Source: Pleurodeles waltl
Taxonomy: Eukaryota > Chordata > Amphibia > Caudata > Salamandridae
Length of the DNA: 64,000 nucleotides
Reading direction: 5' to 3'
Assembly (NCBI RefSeq): GCF_031143425.1
Contig: NC_090438.1
Span: 777,677,138 to 777,741,137, forward strand
Below, in pieces: positions 11,832 to 23,277 of this stretch. Position 1 is the stretch's first letter; each line of letters starts with the position of its first letter. Made by a program: the position numbers and the translations under genes. The notes beneath the pieces are model-generated. The model saw only the letters and a program-made list of their open reading frames with translations. It was not told the DNA's origin and ran no database searches.

Positions 11832-12954
11832 TAAGTCCTGTTCCTGGATTTGCTGCTAGCAACATTTTTCTCATGTTGCTGGCAGACAATTGGAGTGCTC
11901 GCAGAAGTGTGGCTCCCGCAGGATTGAGATGACCCAAGGGTAATAAAGCTCGCTAAGCCAATCTGAACGCTCTATTTTTAAATGGGCACTCCTGCAAGAG
12001 ACTCTTGTGAGCAGCCCAACCATCCAGATATTCAATTATTTTTGAGCATTCATTTTTCAAAAACTACTGAATACATTTACACCAAATTACAAAAAGCACA
12101 ATCTGTGGACCAAGATCTAGCTTCATGCCAAATGTGGTGTACCTCCATTCAGCAGTTTTTGAAGTAGCCCATCTTAAACTATGTAAAATAGATGGGGATT
12201 TTGCATTTTGGATTCCCCTTTTTTCTCAGCCCCTGCTTGATGGCTCACCCTCAAACTTTCCAGAAAGGAGCTGCGATGGATAAACTTTCTTTTTTTTGAC
12301 AGTTTTGTGAAGATTTGTTACATGGTGCTAAAGTTAATAGCACATCAAAAAGTGTTCCAAAGAGCAGACCTAACTCATGTTGACCTTATTCTCTCATATT
12401 GTATTTCTGCAAACTGCCCATAGCTCATTTACAACATCACAACCTCTCCTTTTATGAAAGTAATTCTCTTGCAGCCTAACAATATATAACATCCTCTTGC
12501 TGTCCATCAATCGCAATGACCATTTACATGTGTAACTCTCCTCCCCTGCTAATAACCACAATACATCCCATTAATTTAATCACCAAAAGACTGGAGTGAA
12601 TGCATGGCATGGCATGGCATGGTTTGTTTGGGCCCACAGTACTAATCCTAGTAGTCAAGAATATATTTTAATACTGGACTAACTAGTAACTTTCGATTCC
12701 GGATTAGTGTGGTGCTCACTTCAATGCCTTGTCAGGAGTATCTAGTGTTATATAAATAAATACAACTACAAAACCCATATTGTGGAATATGCCTGTCAAT
12801 ATCTTGGGTAGCATCTGTTTATCAATATATTTCCTCCTTCGTTCTGAGTAGGTAGCCTCTAATTCCTCTTCTTCAGAGTTTGTGAATCCAAAGGGACATC
12901 TTCTTGTAACACAGGTTTAGTTATCAGGGGAAATTACATTGCATAGAAGATCCG
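11832..12954. other. Unassigned AT-rich sequence
   Basis: No coding region or terminal repeat is visible. A short GCATG run (GGCATGGCATGGCATGG) lies near 12603-12622. Confidence 0.3.
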
Positions 12955-14328
12955 GGGCCTGATTTAGATCTTTACGGTGTTAGCGCCAACCTACATTGGT
13001 GGCGGACTTGAAAAGACAGTCGAGTCAGTGTGCCGCCTGCTGTATTTAGATGTTACAGCTCTGCAGGTGGTGTACTGGTGACGGATTGCTGATGAAGGGA
13101 GATGTGACAGGACCCAATTCGTATAATGGCCGTGGCTTTGGCATAGAGGTAAGTGACACACACAGACACATTGTCCCTTAGCCATATGTGCCCCCCTGCA
13201 CTATACACGACACAACACATTCACACCATCATCGATTACACCATCATCACCAATCTGTACATGCCAAAAACACACATTGACATTCATTCATGACAGCACA
13301 CACACCATTGATACTGCACCCACATGACCGAACCACAACAACCAATACAGCTACACACTCAGCTACACAAACACACTCACACACAAGCACAACTACACAC
13401 ATCACGACAACATCCACCACACAACAACACTTACCCAAATGCGTCACACAGCAGCACAACATACGCAACTACATCGATCACACATGCAAGTGACACAGGC
13501 GCAACCATGCCACCCACTCCAGCTCCCTCCACCTCAACCAGCCAATTCACACACACATGCACATACTGAATCACCTACACAACAGATAGCACAAACCTAC
13601 CAGTACAGGTCCCTTTGCAACGCACACCCATGGACACCGTTGTCAAGTGTGATTGTACTGTCATTGTAGTGCCACCATTCATTTGGCAATAAATAATGAC
13701 ACCACAATGACGTGTGTATGTGTGCAATATGCGTGTTATGCCAGTGTGTCCCCAGCCATATTTGACACAATTGTCTCCCTGACAAATGAATGTCACAATG
13801 ATTAAAAAAATTATTGTGATATATATATATATATACCTACAGTGGTCCCAACCTCTCATGCAGTGCCCATCCAATGTATCCTGGCAATGCGGCATTCCTA
13901 CCTTTGAGTTCGACGATGGGGGAGTTGTTTTTTCTCCTTGGTTCGGTGGTAGCAGTGACTGCAGGTGCTGTTCTGTCATGTTCAACTGAAGACAAATGTG
14001 GGATAAGGAAAAAAGGTGACTTCTCCCCTTTTTCCCCCTAATTCACCATCTCAGATGTGGAGGTCGGACTGCCACCTTTTGCTTGGTGGTAAGGCACATC
14101 CAAATCTGCATGGCAGGATGGGTGGCTGAAATCTCACCGGCAAACACTTTTCCCTATCCCACTGCTGATGCAGGCGGTGTTTCTTGGTGGAGACATCAGT
14201 TCAAATGAGGGCTTTTGGCTGTGGGACCACCAACATTTAAATACGGTGGGCAGACCATCATGGCAGAGGATGGGTTCAGTCAAAAACTGGACGACATTAT
14301 CGTTACGGTCAACATCTAAATCAAGCCC
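12955..14328. mobile_element. Non-autonomous inverted-repeat element, about 1.4 kb
   Basis: The left end reads GGGCCTGATTTAGAT and the right end reversed reads GGGCTTGATTTAGAT, followed on both sides by a GACCGTAAC-like or TTACGGTG phrase. No matching target duplication was found. The inside is CA-rich with a short (AT)n at 13819-13836 and a small - strand frame that I do not recognise. Ends resemble the 170-bp MITE at 11662. Superfamily unproven; Harbinger-like is most likely. Confidence 0.45.
13190..13580. repeat. CA-rich low-complexity tract
   Basis: A long stretch made mostly of CACA, ACAACA and CATCAC runs. It gives several overlapping Thr/His-rich open frames on both strands, which are composition artefacts. 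Confidence 0.7.
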
Positions 14329-14347
14329 ATGTTGTCAAAAAGTCTTA

Positions 14348-15082
14348 GGGCTAGATTTACAAGGCCCTAGTGTCACATGGAGCATCACATTTAGTGACGC
14401 TCCGGACGCGCTACTCTCTCATATTTACAAGGAGGCATTAACCCACTTGTTTGTGGCTTAATGCCTCTTTGTAGATATAGACCTCTCTGACGCAGTTTTC
14501 TGAGGATGAGTGGCATGACATGGGTTGTTGTTGTGGACATTCCACCGCAACACCCATTGCTTTTGATGCTGCCCCAGATTTACGAGAAATTGCAAATCTG
14601 CGGCAACGCCAAAAACGAACACCACCCCAGGGGTGTCACTAACATGGCGCAACAAGAAGGAATACTTTTATTCCTCCTCGTTTTTGCTTTCTGCAGCACA
14701 CACAGAAAGAGCAAAAGGCCATAAATGATTGTTTATGTGCAGGAAGTTCTCCCTTCTTGCACATAAACAATCATTCAAAAATGACAATTTGGTACTTCTA
14801 TGTGTGCTGCATCCACCAGCACATATAGAAGTGCCAAATCGCCATTGTAGCTTGTTTATGTGCAGGAAGGGACACCTTCCTGCACAAAAACAATCGCACC
14901 CCTCGACACAGACACCCTTGCACTATGGTGCAAGGATGCCTGCATTGGCGCTGGCTGCTAAATTTAGCGCCGGCGCAGGGGGAAACACAGGGATGTGCCG
15001 TATGGTAAATTGAGCACGTTCCTCCGTTTCCAAAGTGGCAAAATTTACCACAGCGCTGCGCCACTTTTTATCAATCTGGGCC
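14348..15082. mobile_element. Foldback MITE, 735 bp
   Basis: Left end GGGCTAGATTTACAAGG and right end reversed GGCCCAGATTGATAAAAAGTG are related inverted ends, flanked by TTA at 14345-14347 and 15083-15085. Internal palindromes include one around 14724-14775 (ATGATTGTTTATGTGCAGGAAG and its complement) and a second around 14780-14845. TTA is a typical Harbinger-type target duplication. Confidence 0.6.
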
Positions 15083-15085
15083 TTA

Positions 15086-15531
15086 AGCTTATTCTCTCCT
15101 GAAAACTTCACTACTTACTAGGAGGTGAGCAAGATCTAGAATAAAAGAAAGAAATGGCCTTCACATAGTCCCTCTTCCTCAAGTGTATGTGCATTATTAA
15201 AGTTCTAAAGATGTAAAGAAATCTCGCAACAAAACTGTTCAGAGCAGGGGACCCTTACCTGATGAGCATTCTTCCTGAAATAAGTCAGTAGGTGCACTAA
15301 CAGGCAATTCAAAATTGAAACCTTGCACATGAGCATGAGTGACCATCTTCATGTTCAGCATGGATGTGGAGGCGGAAAAGTGAGAGAAAGAGGGGAAAAA
15401 ACACAGGCAGAGGTCAGACCTGCAATGACGTTAGACATCTGGTCATGACACGCTGCTTCCCACATGTCCTGGAGCCTCTCTTCCGACTCACCAAACAGCA
15501 TAAGGAAGAGCAGCAGTTAGGCATAAAAAAT
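15086..15531. other. Unassigned sequence
   Basis: Between two MITEs; nothing recognisable on either strand. Confidence 0.3.
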
Positions 15532-15534
15532 AAT

Positions 15535-16110
15535 GGCCCTCATTATGATCTCGGCGGTAAAAACCGCCGAGATCATCGCTGGTAGTGAACAAAAGACCGC
15601 CAGCGTACCGGCCCCCCCGCCGGCCGCATAAAGTTTTCCCTGCTGGGCCGGCGGGCGGAAACAGTGTTTCTGCCTGCCGGCCCAGCAGGGAACAGGGCCT
15701 TAAGATTGACGGCAGCTCCATATGGAACCGCCGCCAATGTTGGTGTGCGGCAGGTGCAGCAGCAACCGTCGCGCAGATCGCTGCCTAAAAATCGTGCACT
15801 GCACGGGAGCCCTTGCACTGCCCATGCCAAGTGCATGGGCAGTGCAGGGGAACCCAGGGGGGGTCCAAGTCACCCCAAGACACCCATTCCTCCAGTCTTT
15901 CCCTGGCAGTGTAAACCGCCAGGAAAAGACTGGCAGAATGGGTATCATTATCCGGAGAGCAGCTCTGCTGGCAGTGCTGCCCTGCCGGATAGGAAAACAC
16001 CACCACAGCCAGGCTTACTGCTGGCAGTGGCGGTGTTTTCCACCGTGGAGCTTAGGCTCCATCATTATATGGCAGTCTGGACCGCCATGCCGGTGGCGGT
16101 AATTACCCCC
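15535..16110. mobile_element. Hairpin-chain MITE, 576 bp
   Basis: The element begins GGCCCTCATTATGATCTCGG and ends GGTAATTACCCCC, flanked by AAT at 15532-15534 and 16111-16113. It is GC-rich and packed with hairpins: 15636-15656 pairs with 15672-15692, a GCACTGCCCATGCC hairpin lies around 15810-15845, and an AAAGACTGG hairpin around 15893-15935. Many GGCGG/CCGCC cores resemble the subterminal motifs of Harbinger B, suggesting mobilisation by that family. Confidence 0.7.
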
Positions 16111-16113
16111 AAT

Positions 16114-18339
16114 GTTTGGTGTGTTGGGAGAAAGAAGAGAAAGAGAGAGAGCCCTTGTGTGGCAGAAATGTCACTGCTCTCACTGCTGTATAGTGACCGG
16201 CATACTGTGCAGGTCACGGTGTGAAATGTCTTAGAACCCTTTAAAACACCCACATTAGTAGACAAGGTCAGCTACTATCATGTATCCAGTTTGTGTCTCC
16301 TCTCATGTGTTTGCATCACCTAAAAAGTAATGACTGATGTCAGACGCTGTTAGGAGTGCCACGGACCAAGCAGGGCCAATTATTCCACAGCTGTGGGGTC
16401 TGGGGGGGGTGCAAACTAGGCCAGCTACAACTCCTTCAGCTATTGAAACTCAGTGATAATGGTAGCAAGCAGTTTTCAGGAAGGTTAATGTGGGTGTGCA
16501 ACAGGTTCAGCACTCAACAGATACCCAGCAGTTCAGTACTGTGAATATTCAGCTTAGTGCTTACCTTTGTACAGATAAAAGTACTATAATAGCTATTAAA
16601 ACTCAATACTAAACTCTACACGAAAGTATCAGGTACTCAAAGTCTCTGATGAAGGACTCCTGGTTCCTGGCAAGGATACAAATTCTGTTCCTATTTTTCC
16701 CTCATTTGTCTAAGCTACCTCAGTGTAGGTTTCAACACAGGTGCAGCCCTCCTCCCTTTGGTCTGGTAGGCACTACCTAGCACTCAGTCTTTCAATGTTG
16801 ATCTCATCCAAAATTTTGATCTACTGTAGACCTTAGTCCAGTCCTGGTTCTCCAGTGAGCAGGGAAGACGGGCCAGCTGCAGGTATATTGTGTGACTGCT
16901 TCACTCCTTTCAAGCATACATGTGCCATGCAGTATTGTCCTGAGGTAGCAGCAGGCATGTAGCTGACTTCAGTCAGAGGCCCTCTCCCAGGCATTTGGTG
17001 CCTGTGGCAGATAGGCCCTCAGTTTACAGCATGCCCTCTTTCCTCTTGGAATGAGGGGTTGTCGATTCAGCAGCCTAATCTTCCCTGGTCTGTTTCTGGT
17101 CACTGGTTCAAAGATGATACCTGCGTGACTTCTAGGTGCTCTAGTGCAGAAGCACCAGGTCGGTCCAATTGGGGACACTACCGCTCAGCACCTCAGCGTA
17201 TCCATATTCTCTTAGGCATCCCCTGAACAGTGCCTTGAGGCAGCCGCTCACTTGCAGTGGTATAGTCTGCAGGGACACATGTCTGGGATAGTGCCATGAA
17301 ATAAGCCCTTTTGGGAACACTTGGTCCAAGCTCCATGGCTGCGACAGCAAAGTCGATTCAGGCACATTTGTCGAGCGCTGGTGTTTAGCAGTATTCACTG
17401 TCTGAATGGTGCTGAGTGCTCGGGTACACTTGGCAAAAGGGCCATGGCTATGACTGTAAGGTTTGCAGGACGTTCTGCTCAACCACCCTTCTGCAGTGTT
17501 GCAAATTCTATGCAATGGTAAAGGTGACCAGTTCGGAGCATGGAACACACCAGTCATTCTTCCACGAGTCTCTGTCAGCTGGGCCTCCATCACCGGGGTC
17601 AATTGCTCTTTCCCACACCAGTAACTAGCTATCATCGAAGGTTAGCTTGTCCTTCCCATCTTCTTCCGGGCAGGTCTTTTAGAGGCATTCTACGACAAGG
17701 AACATCTATTCCTCAGGTCGGACTCCAGGTGATTTTCCTTTACCTCTGGGGTACTGGCTCTCAGTAGTCCTCTGGGTATCCTGTGAATTACTCCTCGGTG
17801 GAAGAGAACATGGAACTGGAACAAGTGGAGTAGCAGCTCCCACTCATTTAAAGTTACAGCAGACAGGGTTTATTTATACAGTGTCTACAATTCTAGAACC
17901 AGTTTGGTTCAATTCTTCTTTTCATGTGTCCTTTTCAGCCTGTTTTCCAGACTGAGCCTTTGTCTACAGTGATGCTCCGCCTATATGGGTCATCTCCATG
18001 CTGAGGCACTCACAACAGAGGCACAAATAGGTGTGAGCATTCTGCACCTGACATCACTGCCACATCTGACATCTGACCCTTACCATCCACCAAATGGAGA
18101 CTAATTAACAGTTATCTGCAACAAAAGGACCTCGTTGAATTTCTAAGGGAAGCTTGCCTCCTCTTTCCCCTCCATTTTCCCCACTTCCTTGTCTAGGTCT
18201 CAATCCCTCAGGAATACCAGCAATACATTTCCACTGTCTGGTAAAGTAACATCATCCCCATCTTGTGCACATGAGCAGGCTAGGGGGCTTCCAAAATGAA
18301 ACCCATGGGCCTCCTTCAGTCTGTTTAAATCAGACATAT
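16114..18339. other. Unassigned 2.2-kb stretch
   Basis: The longest frames (for example a 164-codon one on the - strand at 17141-17635) resemble no family I know and have no support. No terminal repeats or tandem units were seen. It may be an old, unclassified LTR or other repeat. Confidence 0.3.
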
Positions 18340-18342
18340 ATA

Positions 18343-18974
18343 GGCCCTCATTACGACCCTGGCGGTATAGAACTGCCAGGGCCGCGGCACGCGGGAGCAC
18401 CGCCGACAGGCCGGCGGTGCCCCGCGGGGCATTCTGACCGCGGCGGCTTAGCCACGGTCAGAGAAGGGAAACCGGCGGTCTCCCGCCGGTTTCCCGCTGC
18501 CCCCAAGGAATCCTCCAAGCCGGCGCAGCTTGCTGCGCCGGCTTGGGGATTCCGACTCCCCCTCCCGCCATCCAGTTCCTGGCGGTTCTCCCGCCGGGAA
18601 CCGGATGGCGGGAGGGGGAGTCGCGGGGCCCCTGGGGGCCCCTGCAGTGCCCATGCCAACGGCATGGGCACTGCAGGGTCCCCCGTAAGAGGGCCCCAAA
18701 ATGTATTTCACTGTCTGCCTTGCAGACAGTGAAATACGCGACGGGTGCAACAGCACCCGTCGCACCTTCCCACTCCGCCGGCTCTATTACGAGCCGGCAT
18801 CCTCGTGGGAAGGGAGTTTTTCCCTGGGCTGGCGGGCGGTCTTTTGGAGACCGCCCGCCAGCCCAGGGAAAAACTCATAATACCCTCCACGGTCTTCTGA
18901 CCGCGGAGCGGTATTATGGAGGGCGGAATTCTGGCGGGCGGCCTCCGCCGCCCGCCGGAATCGGAATGAGGGCC
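18343..18974. mobile_element. Hairpin-chain MITE, 632 bp, GC-rich
   Basis: Starts GGCCCTCATTACGACCCTGG and ends GGAATGAGGGCC, flanked by ATA at 18340-18342 and 18975-18977. Between about 18466 and 18875 at least eight hairpins follow one another with little spacer: 18466-18495, 18515-18546, 18554-18622, 18641-18677, 18703-18737, 18738-18763, 18777-18798 and 18815-18875. Stems reach about 27 bp and most are perfect or nearly so. Long frames over the element are by-products of this symmetry. Confidence 0.8.
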
Positions 18975-18977
18975 ATA

Positions 18978-20020
18978 GTGTTTAACACACAAACCACATA
19001 TGTACATACATACACGCAAGGGATAACAGCGTAGGAATTCAGGTTCAATTATAGCAGTGGAACCTAACACGAGTGGGCCAGTAGGCCACCACTGCTGTGG
19101 CATTGATAAAAACAATCTGGCCACATTAGGAACAATCCAGAACACTGTATGGCAGTATGCTGCCACCACTGTGCTATATGCTCCATCCCGTGACAAGACA
19201 GTGGTCCCTTGTGACGATGGAGAACACACTTGGTGAGGCTCTCCAGGGCCAGGATAGGTCCAAGACCGACATATCAAGGTACAAGCCTAGATCTTTACAT
19301 TCACACTAGATTAGCGTGAGGCTGGGGTTAAAAAAACAAAAACCAGGATACAAGATACTCTCATACTGGCCTTCAGGACAGGGGACACAACTGTACACCA
19401 TGTAGGGGACATTACCATCCCAACAACTGTGATGAGAGGTTTATAGATAATTGTAAAGCATTGCTGGAGGACAGTGGTTTCTGTAATTATTCACGTGCAA
19501 TAGGACCTCTACATTCATATCCATTTGGAGCACCCCATTATTACACCCCTATGAATTAAAACAGTACCAGCAGTGTCGGTTCACATAGGACAAAAGTTAT
19601 TGGATGGACAGAAGAGAAACAGCGTCCAGATAGGTGTATGACTCTGTAGCATCCTCCCCAGCCCAGAAGCATATAAATGATCACCCACACACACAGCACG
19701 TTAACAGACATCTTTATTCCTTAGCATGCATCCTCACACTAGTCAGATTACATCATAACCGTTGATAAACCCCACCTTAATACCTCCCAACAAGTTATGC
19801 AATTCCTCTGGAGTCTGGCTAGGACCACAAGGGTCCTAGTGCCCAAAGCCTCACAACACTACATCTCCCACCCTGTTAAATAAAAAGTTTAAACAACAGT
19901 CACATTACATTTATTCAATAAGTCGTCAAGGCGCTTGCACTAGTCAGCCAGATTGAGTGGTAAGAGGTAGTTGAAATGCACTCTGGTTAGGCAACAATGC
20001 CACCAGTTCTGATGCTTGAT
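18978..20020. other. Unassigned sequence before Harbinger B
   Basis: No supported gene. A CACACAC run and a TTTATT phrase occur near 19690-19715. Nothing else stands out. Confidence 0.3.
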
Positions 20021-20023
20021 ATG

Positions 20024-20300
20024 GGGGGTCATTACAACCCTGGCGGATGGTGTTAAAGGTGCGGTAATACCGCAAACAGGCCGGCGGACAAAAAAAGGGA
20101 ATCATGACCCTGGCGGAAACCGCCAACAAAGACAGCCACTTTAACACACCGCCCGCCACGGCGGTACAGACAAGCAGCGCGGCGGTTACCGCCAACATAC
20201 AGGTGGGAGACAATGTACCGCCCACACTATTACAACCCGCCAATCCGCCACCTTTACCGGGGCGGATGCACCGCGGATAAAAACACGGCGGAAACAGCTT
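20024..20300. promoter_or_regulatory. Left subterminal GGCGG/CCGCC cluster of copy B
   Basis: At least ten GGCGG or CCGCC cores occur within about 270 bp, several as small palindromes such as GCGGTAATACCGC and GGCGGTTACCGCC. The right end has a matching cluster. Harbinger Myb and transposase proteins are known to bind subterminal motifs, so these are candidate binding sites; this assignment is inferred. Confidence 0.5.
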
Positions 20301-20879
20301 TTGCTATGGGAAAACGCTCACCTGAACACATCCCACGAGGAACGAGGATACCATGGAGCCCGAACTCCAAATACTCCCTGCGCTTGTTTTTCTGCTCCTT
20401 TACGACCAACAGCTACATAGGGCAGAAGATACCGGTGAGTACTGCACCTACGACACGGGGGAGGCAAAAGTTAGGGGGACACCTACCAAACACCCCCACC
20501 CTCGCATATCACAACATACACACCAATGCAGTCACAAAAATAACAGTAACAACCCACAATCCCCCCGGAAGAATGAAAAGACAATGCGAAATTCGGGCAA
20601 ACATTGTAATGTGCCAATATACACGTCATAATTTTTTTTACAGATATATATATCTCAAAATCACTCTTATTTACACATACAATCCGAGAAGTAGTGCAGA
20701 TGTGTACACAACAATGCCCGTGCACCAACAGCCCAAAAATGCATGGGCGAGGCCCACAATAGATACCTGACCAAAATCGGAGAGAACACTGCCGGGGCAT
20801 CAGATAGAAATAAAACAGGCACCTCAGGGGGAAGGGAAGAGGGGGCACCTCAGCCAGATGAATGCGAAGCCAGATCCAC

Positions 20880-21290
20880 AACGGGGCTCCATGTGCATTG
20901 AAGTATCCTAAGGAGTGCAAAGCCACAGTCTCACAAGTCTCTACAGCGGGTGGTTTGCCCACTGTGCCATCCTGGGGAGTTCAAAGGCACAGTCTCTCAA
21001 GTCTCTACAGTGGGTGGTTTGCCCACTGTGCCATCCTGGGGAGTGCAAAACCACAGTCTCTCAAATCTCTACAGTGGGTGGGTTGCCCACTGTGCCATCC
21101 TGGGGAGTGCAAAGCCACAGTCTCTCAAGTCTCTACAGTGGGTGGGTTGCCCACTGTGCCATCCTGGGGAGTGTAAAGCCACAGTCTCTCAAGCCTCTAC
21201 ATTGGGTGGTTTGCCCACTGTGGAATCCTGGGGAGTGCAAAGCCACAGTCTCTCAAGTAGATGCAGGTCTCCACTGGTTCTGGAGGGGGA
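20880..21290. repeat. 64-bp tandem repeat (copy B)
   Basis: The phrase CCTGGGGAGTGCAAAGCCAC recurs at a regular 64-bp spacing (about 20971, 21035, 21099, 21163, 21227), giving about six units with few differences. It corresponds to the 86-bp unit array in copy A. Confidence 0.85.
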
Positions 21291-21404
21291 CTGGTGCCCA
21301 GACTGGATGAGTCTCACCGTGAAGGTACCTGTCCTGTCACTGTCCCAGCTGCACATGGGATAAGGATGCCTGATATGGCGGTCCATTCATTCCTACATGG
21401 TGCA

Positions 21405-22065
21405 TGCCCTGTTCAGCGGTGCTTTGCCATGGCGGTTCAGGACTGTTTAGCGGTGCTTTGCCATGGCGGTCTTTGCCCTGTTCAGCGGTGCTTTGACATG
21501 GAGGTCTTTGCCGTGTTCAGCGGTGCTTTGACATGACGGTCTTTACCTTTTCAGCGGTGCTTTGCCATGGCGGTCTTTGCCCTGTTCAGCGATGCTTTGC
21601 CGTGGCGGTTCAGGACAGTTCAGCGGTGCTTTGCCATGGCGGTCTTTGCCCTGTTCAGCGGTGCTTTACCATGGCGGTTCAGGACAGTTCAGCGGTGCTT
21701 TGCCATGGCGGTCTTTGCCCTGTTCAGCGGTGCTTTGCCATGGTGGTTCAGGACAGTTCAGCGGTGCTTTGCCATGGCGGTCTTTGCCCTGTTCAGCGGT
21801 GCTTTGACATGGCGGTCTTTGCCCTGTTCAGCGGTGCTTTGCCATGGCGGTCTTTTCCCTGTTGAGCGGTGCTTTGCCATGGCGGTTCAGGACAGTTCAG
21901 CGGTGCTTTGCCATGGCGGTCTTTGCCCTGTTCAGCGGTGCTTTTACATGGCGGTCTTTGCCCTCTTCAGTGGTGCTTTGACATGGCGGTCTTTGTCCTG
22001 TTCAGCGGTGCTTTGCCATGGCGGTTCTGGACTGTTTAGCGGTGCTTTGCCATGGTGGTTCTGAT
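21405..22065. repeat. 34/35-bp tandem repeat (copy B)
   Basis: Two interleaved unit types share TTCAGCGGTGCTTTGCCATG and end either in GCGGTCTTTGCCCTG or in GCGGTTCAGGACAG. About nineteen units lie in a row. Frames across it on the + strand are antisense to the Myb1 gene and are not real genes. No counterpart was seen in copies A or C. Confidence 0.85.
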
Positions 22066-22163
22066 ACGGACATTGGTGTGTGGCATGACGATCTCCACAC
22101 TGGACATTGGTGTGTGGCATGACGATCTCTACACTGGGCATTGGTGTGTGGCATGACGTTCCA

Positions 22164-22800
22164 TCATTGCCCAGCGGGGCTGTGGCAACCTGGCCCCTCC
22201 TGGGCTGTGACTCCGGCGGTGGTTTCTGGCCCAGTGACGATACTTGTGCCCTCCTGGGCTGTGACTCTGGTGGTGGTTTCTGGACCAGTGACGATACTTG
22301 TGCCCTCCTGGGCTGTGACTCTGGCGGTGGTTTCTGGCCCAGTGACGATACTTGGGCCCTCCTGGGCTGTGATTCTGGCGGTGGTTTCTGGACCAGTGAC
22401 GATACTTGGGCCCTCCTGGGCTGTCACTCTGGCGGTGGTCTCTAGACCAGTGACGATACTTGGGCCCTCCTGGGCTGTCACTCTGGCGGTGGTCTCTGGA
22501 CCAGTGACGATACTTGGGCCCTCCTGGGCTGTCACTCTGGCGGTGGTCTCTGGATCAGTGACGATACTTGGGCCCTCCTGGGCTGTGACTCTGGCGGTGG
22601 TTTCTGGACCAGTGACGATACTTGTGCCCTCCTGGGCTGTGACTCCGGCGGTGGTCTCCTGACCAGTGACGATACTTGTGCCCTCCTGGGCTGTGACTCC
22701 GGCGGTGGTCTCCTGGCCAGTGACGATACTTGTGCCCTCCTGGGCTGTGACTCCGGCGGTGGTCTCTGGACCAGTGACGACGGTGCTGGTGGTTGTGTCT
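22164..22800 (-). repeat. 54-bp coding-type minisatellite, former Myb1 tail (copy B)
   Basis: About eleven units of 54 bp (CCAGTGACGATACTTG...TCCTGGGCTGTGACT) keep one - strand frame open and encode the 18-residue unit TGPETTARVTAQEGPSIV with small changes. The 305-codon frame (22164-23081) that contains them lies after the present Myb1 stop. It looks like the former C-terminal end of that protein, cut off by a nonsense change near 23280. Confidence 0.75.
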
Positions 22801-23277
22801 GGACCGCCGGAAATGATGGCGTACTTCTCTGCCGTGACACTCACAACAGGCTGGGCAGACTTCCTCTGGACCTTCCCCACCTTTGTTGGAGTTACAGCTG
22901 ACTCACCAATCCCCTTCGATCCCATGTCACTTGTTGTCCCACCAGGGGTCTTAAGACGGTCCCGTCGTCCACTCTCCATTTTCAGAGCCTTTACAGGGGG
23001 TGGGCTGCCAGTGCTTTGGCTCCGGGTCCTACTGCCTGCCCTGGTGGCCGGTGCACTCCAAAAACCTGGAACACGCACCACTGGTACTGTAGGCTTTTTG
23101 GCTGAGGCGCTACGACGGGACTGATTTGGAGGGGGGGTGGGGCAAAAAGGTCAATTTGACAGAGGGATGAACACTGGGATGGGTAGCTGGAGGGGGTCTG
23201 GGAGTGGAGGAAGAGGAGGTGGTTGTAGGAGGTGTCACTTTAGCTGTTTTGGGTGCAGGTGCAGGTACTGGAGGCTG

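Noticed and set aside
13190..13985. Thr/His-rich + frames and a 136-codon - strand frame
   Set aside because: Low-complexity CA-rich DNA within a non-autonomous element; no conservation visible.
17141..17635. 164-codon - strand frame
   Set aside because: No recognisable motif, no splice or promoter context and a plain length for chance in 64 kb.
18351..19277. Frames of 100-190 codons over the MITE at 18343
   Set aside because: High GC content and hairpin symmetry keep frames open on both strands; no known domain.
20862..22064. Several + strand frames of 100-165 codons in copy B
   Set aside because: They lie in the 64-bp and 34/35-bp tandem arrays, overlap in more than one frame and have no counterpart in A or C.
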